Shown here piece after piece: positions 1-8,780 of a DNA stretch of 64,000 bases. The position numbers and the translations under genes are program-made. The stretch lies in the NCBI RefSeq assembly GCF_026340095.1, contig NZ_JAPEPO010000003.1:372001-436000 (forward strand), given 5' to 3'. The stretch comes from Streptomyces sp. NBC_01446. Lineage in GTDB: Bacteria; Actinomycetota; Actinomycetes; Streptomycetales; Streptomycetaceae. The notes under the pieces are model-generated. The model saw only the letters and a list, made by a program, of their open reading frames with translations. It was not told where the DNA came from and searched no databases. Positions within the stretch are counted from its first letter, which is position 1, and every line of letters begins with the position of its first letter.

Positions 1-129
1 TAGCTATGCAGCCGGGCATGTACCCGACACCGGCCGGGTTGGGCGTCACCCCTTCGCAACGTGTTCGGAAGAGTTCGCACACCAAGCGGCTCACCATGCG
101 GCGGTGGAGCCGTTTCGTCGCCTCGCATG

Positions 130-468
130 TCACTCCATCGCGGCTTCCGCCGAGTCATAGATCTGCAAGGACCGGTGCAGGTTGGTGATGTGGAAGATCT
201 GGAGAACACCCGGGTTCGTGATCACCAGCCTCAGGTCACCGGCGTGTGTACGGATCAGCTTGCCGATGCGGACGAAGAGCCCCAGGCCCGTCGAGTCCAT
301 GAACGAAACCCCCGCCAGGTCCACGATGAGACGATGCCGGCCCCCTTCGATACACGCGCTCACGTACTCCCTGATCCGCGGCACGGTGGCAACGTCGACC
401 TCACCGTGGACCTCGACGACGGCCCAGCCCTTCTCGTCACGGTGGCTGATGGCAAATTCCGGGTGCAT
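130..468 (-). CDS. STAS-domain anti-sigma factor antagonist
   Basis: This 112-residue protein is a single STAS domain of the RsbV/SpoIIAA type, a cytoplasmic antagonist that binds an RsbW-like kinase and frees a SigB-type sigma factor. The core VDLAGVSFMDSTGLG is visible, and the serine at about residue 59 is the site such kinases normally phosphorylate. I chose the ATG at 468 because homologous sequence begins there (MHPEF...); the open frame runs on to 621 but that part reads as non-coding. No kinase gene is adjacent. A SigB-type sigma gene lies 4 kb away and an HATPase-bearing fusion 52 kb away, but a functional link to either is only inference. Confidence 0.85.
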   Translation of the reverse strand: MHPEFAISHRDEKGWAVVEVHGEVDVATVPRIREYVSACIEGGRHRLIVDLAGVSFMDSTGLGLFVRIGKLIRTHAGDLRLVITNPGVLQIFHITNLHRSLQIYDSAEAAME

Positions 469-983
469 GGTCCGCCTAACGGCGATGCCCTGGGGAGAGG
501 TTTCGGGTCGTGCCTGCCGCACACTCGTTCCGCATATGCACGAACGACTGGCCACGACCTCCCCCACGAGCACAACCGTGCCCAAGGCTCCGCCTCCGCG
601 AAGGCACGCCATACCCACCACGGTGCGCCGCCAGCGCCGGCGCGGTGATCGGCGCGGCGCGGCCCTCGAAGCAGATCAAGGCCTACCCGGCTGCGGCGAA
701 CTATGCGGTTACGGCGAGCCCGGTCGCGGGCGCCGCCTTACGCCAGGCCGCCATCACCGCCATCGCCGACGGCACCGAACGCATCACCAAGAAAAACGCT
801 CGAAGCCATCCAGCTCGACCACTCCGCCGAAGAACACAGCTGCCCCCGCACCCACCGAGCGGCCAGAACGGCATGATGCGGACGTGAAGAAGAGTGCTAA
901 TACGCCCGCTGCCGAGGACTTCGCTGCTCTCTGCGGCCGGGTGTGGGACATCCTGGTCCCCGCGCGTGCCAGCTACCCGGCTG
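469..983. other. Stretch without an intact gene
   Basis: On the plus strand around 640-800 there is a run with coding-like codon use (IGAARPSKQIKAYPAAANY and following) that breaks off in several frames. It looks like a decayed gene that I cannot name. I see no promoter, RNA gene or repeat here. Confidence 0.4.
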
Positions 984-1419
984 ACGTCTCACACCACGAG
1001 CCGTCACCGAGCGGGCCGTCACCGCCGTCCGCGACACTGCCCTGCCCCGTAGCGAAGCCGCCCGCACAGGACGCAGCCTCATCGCCGAACTGCCCGGCTT
1101 CCGCACCGGTGACGCCCTCGCCTCAGCCGTCCTGACCGCAGCAGCACCGCAGCGGATGGCCATCTACGACCGCCGCGTCCAACACGCCCTCGACGCCCTC
1201 GGCCTCACCCTCACCCCAGTACCGGGACGCTACGGCCGCTACCTGCAGATCCTCGACGACCTGCTCCAACACCGAGGAGCACACGCCGACGGTTGGACGG
1301 CCCGTGACCTCGACACCGCCCTGTACGGAGAAGCCGTGAACCATGTGGGCCAGTTACTCCAGGACGCCACAGATCATGATCCATCCGGAGCTTCTGCGAG
1401 CCTGCGACACCCGCTTTAG
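984..1419 (+). pseudogene. Degenerate hypothetical gene, C-terminal part
   Basis: One frame from about 984 to the stop at 1419 translates without a break as an alpha-helical, arginine-rich sequence containing ALGLTLTPVPGRYGRYLQI. An in-frame stop lies just before 984 and no convincing start or ribosome binding site precedes it. The upstream fragment at 640-880 may be its displaced 5' part. I do not recognise a characterised family. Confidence 0.4.
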
Positions 1420-1712
1420 GAGCGAGGTGAGGCGACTGCGACTCTGACCTGCGAAACAGCCACGTGGGCGGAGAGGGGTATCAGAAACCTGCTGGCCCCG
1501 CCGTTCCCCGTGACTCCCCGCTGCCCATCGCTGAGCCGGGAAAGGGCTGTTGTCGACTGTCGTCATCTGTCGTTGCCTGCCGCGAGCACGACCTCACTGA
1601 GCTAGGGCATGTCGTTTGGATCATCTGGTAGTTGGCCAAGGCTGCTGACTGGAGACTCGATCGCGGTACCGATAGTGGCGTACGCGTCGGCGCGGAGGAC
1701 TTCCGCAAGGGC

Positions 1713-2759
1713 TCACTGGAGCAGTTCGATGTGCGGATGGTCCGGGGAGTCGGGGCAGACGTGGAGTTGCAGGTTGTTGCCGCCGGTGATGCTGATCAAG
1801 GTGAAGTTGCCGTCCCGGGCGCCCAGGGGAAGCGGGGTCGAGTTCGGCCGTTCCTCCTCGGCGATCCAGGTCTCGCTGCCACCGTCCCATTCCGAGGAGG
1901 CGATGGTAAGGAGCGGGACGTCCTCGGTGCCGCACTCGGGGCAGAGGCGGGGCACGGGGTCGGTGGGGCTCCAGCGGGTCCAGCCGCCGGTCTTCCAGCC
2001 GGGGGCGGTGGAGAGGTTGTTCAGGTAGAGCTCGCCCGGGTCGTCCGCGTACGTGTTGTACCGCGCAGGGTCGATCGTCTCCCAGCGGCTCATGTCGTCC
2101 AGCTGGTCCCGAAGCTCCTCGCTCAGTTCCGAGGGGTTGGGGTAATCGGTGACCTGCTCTGGTGAGAACAGGCACGGCTCCGGGAGGTAGTAGCCGTCCT
2201 GGACGATCGGCGGCTCGGGCAGCGGGTCGAGGACGTCGGTGACGGTGGCGGAGGAGCGCCAGAAGAGGACGGTCTTCGGGTGGGCCATCGCGTGGTCGAA
2301 GGGGCACCACAGGACCTGGAGGAGGTCCGCGTCGGGCGGGCACGGGAAAGGGATGTCGCGAGCGTAGAGCTGGGCCACGGGCATCATGGCAATCGGGCCG
2401 TCAATCCACGGGCGGCCCTCGCGGAACCGCTGCGCGGCCTCCAGTTCCTCGGGTGTGACCGTGGGTGCCTGGGGGTCGAGGCGCAGCCGCTCGGCCGCTG
2501 CCACCTGCCTGCGGCGAAAGAGCCTGATGTCGTCCGGAGAGTGCACCACTCTCGTCACGCGACTGTCGTGCGGCTCGTCGCAGTACGGCCACGGCTCGTC
2601 GGCGGGCCACAGGAGTGGCCCGCCGACGGAGCTGTCGTGCGCGGTCGGGGATCCGGGGCGCGGGTGCAGCCGGGTCGCCGTGCGTGCCAGCGGGGCCAGT
2701 TGGGGGAAGAGCGCGGTGACGTCGAACGGCCGCGGTGGGGTGGTAAAGATGGCGTTCAC
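1713..2759 (-). CDS. DUF1963-like (YwqG-type) protein
   Basis: This product of about 348 residues looks like the DUF1963/YwqG group of cytoplasmic proteins of unknown biochemical function. Visible hallmarks are the early GGPLLWPADEPWPYC segment, scattered DxxLLQVLWCPFDH and WE/DG motifs, and a C-terminal CPECGTEDVPLL zinc-ribbon-like stretch. The GTG at 2759 is my preferred start because coding character begins there; the frame stays open to 2825. It lies just downstream of a broken IS5-type transposase on the same strand and may be mobilised with it. Its function cannot be inferred from context. Confidence 0.65.
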   Translation of the reverse strand: MNAIFTTPPRPFDVTALFPQLAPLARTATRLHPRPGSPTAHDSSVGGPLLWPADEPWPYCDEPHDSRVTRVVHSPDDIRLFRRRQVAAAERLRLDPQAPTVTPEELEAAQRFREGRPWIDGPIAMMPVAQLYARDIPFPCPPDADLLQVLWCPFDHAMAHPKTVLFWRSSATVTDVLDPLPEPPIVQDGYYLPEPCLFSPEQVTDYPNPSELSEELRDQLDDMSRWETIDPARYNTYADDPGELYLNNLSTAPGWKTGGWTRWSPTDPVPRLCPECGTEDVPLLTIASSEWDGGSETWIAEEERPNSTPLPLGARDGNFTLISITGGNNLQLHVCPDSPDHPHIELLQ

Positions 2760-2835
2760 AGCGGTGATGCTGCCAGCAGCTTCTGACAATGGGTGTACCG
2801 ATCCACGGCAGCTGGCACCACACAACTTCCCTGCG

Positions 2836-3679
2836 TCAGCAGGCGGACCAGAGAAGGATGCCAGCGATGTGGAGTCCGGCCAGGTAGATGGTCGCGGTCT
2901 TCTCGTAGCGCGTGGCGATGCCGCGCCACTGCTTCAGGCGGTTGATGCACCGTTCGACGGTGTTGCGCTGTTTGTAGGTCTCGCGTCGAACGCCGGCGGT
3001 CTCCCGCCCCGGCTGCCGCGCCGCAGCCGATGGCCACGTTGATCTGCCGGCACGGGGATCACCGTACGGATGCCGCGCTTGCTCAGGTGGTTGCGGATCG
3101 CGCGGGAGGAATGCGCCTTGTCGGCCATGACTACGTCCGGCCTGGTTCGGGGCCGTCCGCGGCGACGCGGTACACGGAGGCCGGCCATGACGTCCATGAA
3201 GATGGGTGCGTCGCCCGCTTGGCCGCCGGTCAGGACGAACGCGAGGGGACGACAGCGGCCGTCGGCAGCAAGATGGATCTTCGTTGTCAGTCCCCCGCGC
3301 GACCGGCCGATGGCGTGGTCGTGCGGCTCCGCCGTTGGGGCCCCTCTTTGCGGGCCCCGGCGGCGTGCCGATGAGCGCGCACGATTGTGGAGTCCACCGA
3401 GACGGCCCAGTCAAGCTCGCTGTCGGCGTCGGCCTGGGCCATCAGCGCGGTGAGCACCCGCTCCCACGTGCCATCGACGGCCCACATCCGCAGTCGGTTG
3501 TAGACGCCTCGCCAGTTCCCGTACTTCTCCGGCAGATGGACCCACTGCGTTCCCGTCCGGAACTTGAAGGCGATCGCGTCGATCACCTCACGGTGATCCC
3601 GCCAACGGCCACCCCTCTTCGGCGTCCGGTCCGGAAGTAACGGCTCGATCCGCGCCCACTGGGCGTCAGTCAGCGACAT
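2836..3679 (-). pseudogene. IS5-family transposase, split over three frames
   Basis: The N-terminal part starts at the ATG at 3679 (MSLTDAQWARIEPLLPDR) and carries the IS5-type motif SVDSTIVRAHRHAAG. The frame breaks near 3300. The middle part (DVMAGLRVPRRRGRP...DVVMADKAH) is in a second frame. The last part (ETYKQRNTVERCINRLKQWR, ending ILLWSAC) is in a third. Many IS5-group elements use one programmed frameshift, so the first break could be natural. The second, near 3000, is probably a disabling mutation. Confidence 0.85.
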
Positions 3680-3720
3680 GCCCAGATCAACGTCCCACTG
3701 ATCCAAACGAAACTGCCTAG

Positions 3721-4040
3721 GCCCACCCAGGGGCCGTAGCGCTTGACTGTCGTCTGTTCCGGCAGCCCGAGCCGTTTCGCCGCCCGGCGTCGCTCCCGGA
3801 TTTCTGCAGTCGACCGCGGCTGGTAGCCGGGACCGCCACAACCGCATGAGTGGAACGTGAGGTATCCGCGCACTCGCTCTGATTCGTCGTCAACCTGCAG
3901 GCATTCACGTGCAGCCCGGAGAATCGATCACGAACAGACAGGCGCACGCCTCAACGGCTTGAGCAGCGTCACGCCAGGCGCGACGCCTCTTGCCCGCTCG
4001 GTTCGTCCAGCAGCTTCGTGATTTATACGGCTGTAGGAGT
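3721..4040. other. Stretch with a short gene fragment
   Basis: On the minus strand at about 3720-3880 there is a coding-like fragment (CGCGGPGYQPRSTAEIRER, then RRAAKRLGL), which may be the 5' end of a gene cut by the IS5-type unit. I cannot identify it. Nothing else is visible up to the hairpin at 4041. Confidence 0.3.
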
Positions 4041-4077
4041 GATCAAAGCGTGAATGACGTTACGCTCTGATCCTTTT
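4041..4077 (+). terminator. Hairpin followed by T-run
   Basis: GATCAAAGCGT at 4041-4051 pairs with ACGCTCTGATC at 4062-4072 (10 of 11 positions) and is followed by CTTTTT, the form of an intrinsic terminator. It lies about 60 bp upstream of the secreted-protein gene, so it could also act in that gene's leader. Confidence 0.5.
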
Positions 4078-4134
4078 TGCGCATCGTTCTTCAGGTGTCT
4101 GCCCGATCTGGGGCAGAGCAGCGGAGGAGAACAT

Positions 4135-4401
4135 ATGAGGAACGTCCAGAAGATTGCAGCGGTGGCCGTAGCCACCTGCGGAATCCTCTTCGCCGGCATC
4201 GGCGGGGCCAGCGCTGACACCGGTAACGGGGGGGACAACATCCCCGTGCTCAGCAACTTCAACCAGCTCGACTGGGACGATTCGCCCTTCTGCGGAATTC
4301 AAGTCAAGACCAAGGACAGCGAGCAGAAGACGTCCTGTCCGGTAGTGCACAACGAGGGCAGCTCTAACAGCCCCGTCTACATCATCACCTTCGGGTCTTG
4401 A
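4135..4401 (+). CDS. Small secreted protein of unknown function
   Basis: This 88-residue protein starts at an ATG preceded by a strong GGAGGAG ribosome binding site eight bases away. Residues 1-28 form a Sec signal peptide: MRNVQK, a hydrophobic core, then GASA before the mature part. The mature chain of about 60 residues is acidic and has two cysteines (DSPFCGIQVK and KTSCPVV), probably one disulphide. It resembles small extracellular streptomycete proteins in size and layout, but I recognise neither a chaplin nor a rodlin motif. It is monocistronic, with a terminator immediately downstream. Confidence 0.75.
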   Translation: MRNVQKIAAVAVATCGILFAGIGGASADTGNGGDNIPVLSNFNQLDWDDSPFCGIQVKTKDSEQKTSCPVVHNEGSSNSPVYIITFGS

Positions 4402-4409
4402 TCTTCCAT

Positions 4410-4440
4410 AGCGGTCCGGCGGTTCGCCCGTCGGACCGCT
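4410..4440 (+). terminator. Intrinsic terminator of the small secreted protein gene
   Basis: AGCGGTCCG and CGGACCGCT form a perfect 9-bp stem starting nine bases after the stop codon. There is no long T-run after it, which is common in streptomycetes. Confidence 0.75.
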
Positions 4441-4812
4441 TGGCTTGTCGGGGCGTTGGCAGGCAGGTGAGTGATCCGGCTGTTGTGTCGGGTGGGCTCC
4501 CAGGGCTTCGGCATGGTTCGGCCTCGCATCTTTGATCACGTCAGTCCCGCGGCTACCCGGATACCAGGACCTCAAGGCCACTCGTACGGGTGAGCAGCTC
4601 CCCCTTGCCGGGCCGCGGAGCTGGCCGGGCGCCGGAGGCGATTCGTGGGCGGCTTCGTTTGGGCGGACAATGGTGGGCAGGCGTACCAGAACGGTGCTTC
4701 GGACCGGAGGCATCTACCCGCGAGCGGCGTACCGCTCTCTGGTCGAAGGGCCTCCCGGCGCATCGCTCCTCGCGGACGGACCAACAGTCCCAACCGTTGA
4801 GGAGCGTTTCCC
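4441..4812. other. Upstream region of the sigma gene
   Basis: No gene is visible. It presumably holds the sigma-gene promoter. A GTTT followed by GGGCA at SigB-like distance occurs near 4650 but is too weak to call. Confidence 0.3.
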
Positions 4813-5659
4813 ATGCTCACCGACCAAAGGCGTACCGCCCGGCGGAAGCGGCCCTCCGATCGAGCTTACGACGACAGCCCCGACACGGCGGACGCCTTCG
4901 CCCACCTCGTCGGCCTCGGCGAAGGACTCGAGCGGGATCTGTTGTGCGAAGAAGTCGTCGAGGCGTGGCTGCCCATGGCGTACCGTATCGCCGGCAGTTT
5001 CCAGGACAAGGGCGAAAGCCTCGAGGACCTACGGCAGGTGGCGGCCATGGGGCTGATCAAGGCCGTACAGAACTTTGACCCGCGGCGCGGCCGGTTCGAG
5101 CCCTACGCCGTCCCCACCATCAGCGGGCGAACTGCGCCGGCGCTTCCGCGACCACATGTGGGACGTCCACGTGCCCCGGCGCGTGCAGGACCTGCGCAAC
5201 AAGGTCCGCCTCGCCCGCCGCGGCCTCGCCCAGCAGCCCGGAGCCGGCTCGGAACCCAGCCTGGCCGCCATCGCCACCCACACGCACCTGACCGAGGACG
5301 AGGTCCGCGACGGCCTCAAATCCATCGACGGCTTCAGCGCCCTGTCCCTGGATGCGGGGCTCCTGGCCTCAGGCGACGACGACGCTTTCAGCCTCGCGGA
5401 CGCGCTCGGCGCACCTGAGGCCGCGTACGAGGTCGTCACCGACCGCAAGGCCGCCAAGGCCGGCCTCAAGCACCTCCCCGAACGCGAACGCACCATCCTC
5501 TACCTGCGGTTCTTCGAGGACATGACGCAGAGCCAGATCGCGGCACACTTCGGGATCTCACAGATGCACGTCTCCCGCCTCATCCACACCAGCTGCCAGC
5601 GCGTACGCGACGAAGCCACCCGCGACGAGCAGCCGGACGAGGACGCACAGGCCGCCTGA
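4813..5659 (+). pseudogene. SigB/SigF-type RNA polymerase sigma factor, frameshifted
   Basis: Residues encoded from 4813 to about 5124 carry sigma region 2 (LPMAYRIAGSFQDKG, ESLEDLRQVAAMGLIKAV). After ISG the frame changes. From 5126 the second frame continues exactly where a SigB-type protein should (GELRRRFRDHMWDVHVPRR), through region 3 to a region 4 helix-turn-helix (LPERERTILYLRFFEDMTQ then GISQMHVSRLIH) and the stop at 5659. Removing one G from the GGG at 5125-5127 would restore a 281-residue protein, normal for the family. Either the gene is a recent pseudogene or there is a one-base sequence error. Such factors direct stress and differentiation promoters and are held by RsbW-like kinases. 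Confidence 0.88.
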
Positions 5660-5731
5660 AGCTGAGCCCCGAATCTTGGGGTGCGCCGGCGCGTTCTCAC
5701 GTCGTCGGGTTGCGTCTCCAACGGCGGCGGG

Positions 5732-5762
5732 CCCGGCCCGGCTTTCGCCGAACCGGGCCGGG
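5732..5762 (+). terminator. Intrinsic terminator after the sigma gene
   Basis: CCCGGCCCGG and CCGGGCCGGG form a perfect 10-bp GC stem with an 11-base loop, about 70 bp after the sigma-gene stop. A similar function on the other strand cannot be excluded. Confidence 0.65.
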
Positions 5763-5994
5763 TCACCTGTTCTTCGTACGCCGCCGTGATCGACAGGTAA
5801 AGGAGCCACGGCACAGGCGGCGCCGGGTCATCCGATTGCCCCTGAACCGAAGCCGACAAAGCCGCTACTTGTAGGCGCGGGCGTCCTAGCTCAGAGACCA
5901 GCCGCAAAGTAGGTCGCGGGCAGCCCGACGAACCCCGTTTCCCACTCCCTTGACGCCGTCGCTGGTCTGATCGAGTGATCGAGGCCAAAGGGCG

Positions 5995-6250
5995 TGCGGC
6001 AAGAGTGCTCGCCAGAAGAGCAGTTGGCGAACTGGACGCTGGTAGACGGCGACTGGGACCTGGTGGCGAAAGCGGGGCGACCCGGCTCGGCTTCAGCCTG
6101 TTGCTGAAGTTCTTCGAGCTGGAAGGCCAGTTCCCTGATGGGCTGGAAGAGGTCCCGTCGGCCGCGATGGAGTACGTCGTCGATCTGTCCCGGCCACCGA
6201 CTTCGCGAAGCCTCACTCGCGGACGGCAGCACGGGCGGGTGGGAGGTCAC
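5995..6250 (+). pseudogene. Tn3-family transposase, N-terminal (DUF4158) remnant
   Basis: The sequence GESGATRLGFSLLLKFFELE, followed by GQFPDGLEEVPSAAMEYV, matches the conserved start of actinobacterial Tn3-type transposases. It closely parallels a second remnant at 46.4 kb (NKSGATRLGFAVQLKFL). The preceding LANWTLVDGDWDLV lies in a different frame, so the fragment is frameshifted as well as truncated. Confidence 0.7.
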
Positions 6251-6401
6251 CACCCGCAACTCGGCCCTGCCCCTCTCTCTCGACCATGGGGCGGGACCAT
6301 AGTCACGCGCTTCACGGGTTGTCCGCTGAACTGGGCAAACTCTCCCGGTAGTTCAGCCAACAGGTAAACACCCTGCTGGTGTAGCAGGCAACGAGGACCG
6401 G

Positions 6402-6490
6402 CGCGGCTTGACCGCACTGTTCTGGTCCAACGTCAACCTGTACGGCACCTTCCGCCTCGACATGAACAAGCGCCTCGATCTGGGGCTCAC
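6402..6490 (+). pseudogene. Tn3-family transposase, C-terminal remnant
   Basis: LTALFWSNVNLYGTFRLDMN then KRLDLG is the C-terminal end of a Tn3-type transposase. The same end occurs at 63.28 kb (VNPYGRFELDMNRRLDLG). With the N-terminal piece 150 bp upstream it marks an internal deletion of most of one transposase gene. Confidence 0.65.
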
Positions 6491-6769
6491 AGTGCCCCGC
6501 CCCGCACCCCGGCGGACGCCGCCGCACACTCGCACACGGAGACACGATGTAGGACTTCGCCGGCCTCATCGCCGTTCCCCGGATGAACGAGGCGCGTGGC
6601 GGGTGCTCGGCCGCTGCGGACCTGTGCCGCCCGCAAACTGCCACGGAGCCTTGTCCGAGCGCCCGCGCCCCGCGAGAGGGCCCGAGGCGCGCTCGTGAAG
6701 GCGATCGCAACCCGGGGGCACTACGCGGTGTATCCGCCGTCGGGGACCGGGGGCCTGTCTGGCGCCGTA

Positions 6770-7537
6770 TCAGTGGACGGTGAAGCCACCGTCGACGGGA
6801 AGAGCTGTTCCGATGATGAAGCTGGCGCCGGGGCTGCACAGCCACAGGACGGCTGCCGCGACCTCGTCCGCTGTGCCCAGTCGGCCGATGGGCTGTTCCT
6901 TGATGATCCCGGCCATGGCCTCGGCCTGGTTCTCGACCATGTCGGCGACCATTGGGGTGTCGATGACGCCGGGGCACACGGCGTTGATGCGGATGCCCCG
7001 GGGCGCGTACTCGACCGCGGCGCTGCGGGTCAGGCCGATGACGCCGTGCTTGGAGGCGTGGTAGGCGGCGCGCTGGGGCAGTCCGATGAGCCCGCCCAGG
7101 GATGAGCAGTTGACGATGGCGCCGCTGCCCTGCTCGCGCATCTGTCGCAGTTCGTGCTTCATGGCCGCCCAGACGCCGCGCAGATTGACGGCGTTGACCT
7201 GGTCGAAGGAGTCGGCTGTCTCGTCGGCCGCGTCGGTCGGCGGTACCTGGATGCCGGCGTTGTTGAACGCCATGTCCAGGCGGCCGTACTCCGTCACTGC
7301 GGCCCGCACTGCCGCTTCCGCCTGCTGTTCGTCGGTGACGTCGCAGACCACACCGATCGCCCGCCCGCCGCTGCCGGTGATCTCCTCGGCCGCCTTGTGG
7401 ACGGCGTCGTGGTCGCGGTCGGCCAGCACCACGGCGGCGCCGGAGCCGGCGAAGGCGCGGGCGGCGGCCAGGCCCATGCCGGAGGCGGCGCCGGTGACCA
7501 GGGCCACCTGCCCGGAGAAGTCGTAGGTGGGGTTCAT
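6770..7537 (-). CDS. Short-chain dehydrogenase/reductase (classical SDR)
   Basis: This 255-residue protein is of standard SDR length. It shows the cofactor motif TGAASGMG (residues 15-22), NNAG (92-95), the catalytic serine in NCSS near 145 and the YHASK pair Tyr159/Lys163. An Asp at the end of beta-2 (VVLADRD) points to NAD(H). It is a cytoplasmic oxidoreductase of unknown substrate, reading in the same direction as the alcohol dehydrogenase 95 bp upstream. The two probably form an operon divergent from the XRE regulator at 8781. Confidence 0.9.
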   Translation of the reverse strand: MNPTYDFSGQVALVTGAASGMGLAAARAFAGSGAAVVLADRDHDAVHKAAEEITGSGGRAIGVVCDVTDEQQAEAAVRAAVTEYGRLDMAFNNAGIQVPPTDAADETADSFDQVNAVNLRGVWAAMKHELRQMREQGSGAIVNCSSLGGLIGLPQRAAYHASKHGVIGLTRSAAVEYAPRGIRINAVCPGVIDTPMVADMVENQAEAMAGIIKEQPIGRLGTADEVAAAVLWLCSPGASFIIGTALPVDGGFTVH

Positions 7538-7632
7538 CAGGGTTCTCCTGTCGAAATCAAAATGAGGTTCCGCAACCTGCCCGGGGTGTTCGAGGTCCCC
7601 GGCGAGGGCGGCTGGAAGGGATGCGTGAGGGG

Positions 7633-8640
7633 TCAGGGCTTCAGCAGCGTCTTGATGGCGCGGCGCTCGTCCATCGCGTTGAATCCCTCTGCGGCCTCAT
7701 CGAGCGGGAGGGTGAGGTCGAAGACCTTGCCCGGGTCGATCTCGCGGTCCCAGATGAGCTGGATCAGCTCGGGCAGGAACCGACGGACCGGGGCGGGGCC
7801 ACCGTGCAGGTGCACCTCGGCGAAGAACAGTTCCTCGCCCGGAAGCTCCACCCCGTGGGCCACGCCCACGTATCCCACGTGCCCGCCGGGGCGGGTGGAG
7901 CGGATGGCCTGCATCATCGATTCCTGGGTGCCGACGGCCTCGATCACGCTGTGGGCGCCGTATCCGCCAGTGAGCTCCTTGATCCTGGCCACGCCCTCGT
8001 CGCCGCGCTCCGTGACGATGTCACTCGCGCCGAACTCGCGGGCGAGGTTCTGCCGCGACGCGTGCCGCGACATCGCGATGATCCGCTCCGCGCCCAGGTG
8101 CTTCGCGGCCAGAATGGCGAGCAGGCCCACGGCACCGTCGCCGACCACAGCCACGGTCTTGCCCGGCCCGGCCTCAGCGGCCACGGCGCCGAACCAGCCC
8201 GTTCCGAGCACATCGGAGGCGGCCAGGAGCGAGGGGATCAGGTCGTCGTCCGGCATTCCGGGGGTGGCGACGAGGGTGCCGTCGGCCAGCGGCACCCGCA
8301 GGTACTCCGACTGCGCCCCGCCGGCGCCGACATACTCAGCGTGCGCGCACCGTGACTGGTAGCCGGCTTCGCAGATCTCACAGGTGTTGTCCGAGGCGAA
8401 GAACGAACCGACGACGAAGTCACCGACGCTGATGTTCTGCACCTCTTGGCCGATCTCGGTGACCACGCCGACGTACTCGTGACCCGTCGGGGTCGGCTGT
8501 GTCACTTCGTTGATGCCGCGGTAGTCCCACAGATCCGACCCGCAGACGCACGTCGCCGACACGCGGATGATCGCATCCGTCGGCGCGACGATCGCGGGGT
8601 TCTCACGCTCTTCCACCCGGACATCGCCCGGGGCATACAT
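7633..8640 (-). CDS. Zinc-dependent alcohol dehydrogenase (MDR family)
   Basis: This 335-residue protein has catalytic zinc ligands in CVCGSD (Cys33) and GHE (His54-Glu55). A structural zinc cluster follows in DNTCEICEAGYQSRC, and a Rossmann motif in VAVVGDGAVGLLA. It resembles threonine/sorbitol-dehydrogenase-like enzymes; the substrate is unknown. The first residue of the frame is a methionine at 8640, 140 bp from the divergent regulator gene, so its promoter must lie in that shared region. It is probably co-transcribed with the SDR. Confidence 0.9.
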   Translation of the reverse strand: MYAPGDVRVEERENPAIVAPTDAIIRVSATCVCGSDLWDYRGINEVTQPTPTGHEYVGVVTEIGQEVQNISVGDFVVGSFFASDNTCEICEAGYQSRCAHAEYVGAGGAQSEYLRVPLADGTLVATPGMPDDDLIPSLLAASDVLGTGWFGAVAAEAGPGKTVAVVGDGAVGLLAILAAKHLGAERIIAMSRHASRQNLAREFGASDIVTERGDEGVARIKELTGGYGAHSVIEAVGTQESMMQAIRSTRPGGHVGYVGVAHGVELPGEELFFAEVHLHGGPAPVRRFLPELIQLIWDREIDPGKVFDLTLPLDEAAEGFNAMDERRAIKTLLKP

Positions 8641-8720
8641 GACAGTTCCACGCGCTTGGCAGACATTCCTTTTCGCACAGATCTTCTGGGTTGCCTAGCC
8701 ACCCTCCCTCGCCTCGCGGA

Positions 8721-8733
8721 TGCCTGCCAGGCA
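8721..8733. promoter_or_regulatory. Palindrome in the shared dehydrogenase/regulator promoter region
   Basis: TGCCTG-C-CAGGCA is a perfect 6-1-6 palindrome midway between the divergent starts at 8640 and 8781. CCTAG elements flank it on both sides. A site for the adjacent XRE-family regulator is the natural inference. Confidence 0.45.
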
Positions 8734-8780
8734 CTCTCAGGGACCCCCAGAACAGAAATAGGCGTCCTAGCCTTGAAGCC

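Larger units (their letters stand above)
1602..3720 (-). mobile_element. Possible IS5-type unit carrying a passenger gene
   Basis: Two related end sequences face each other. At 1602 the plus strand reads CTAGGGCATG then TCGTTTGGATCA. At 3720 the minus strand reads CTAGGCAGTT then TCGTTTGGATCA. Each begins with CTAG. The right end lies 40 bp upstream of the IS5-type transposase start, as expected for an IS terminus. The left end, however, is 1.2 kb beyond the transposase stop, so the DUF1963-like gene would be a passenger. Alternatively the left end belongs to a different, lost copy. The end similarity is seen; the composite unit is inferred. Confidence 0.4.
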
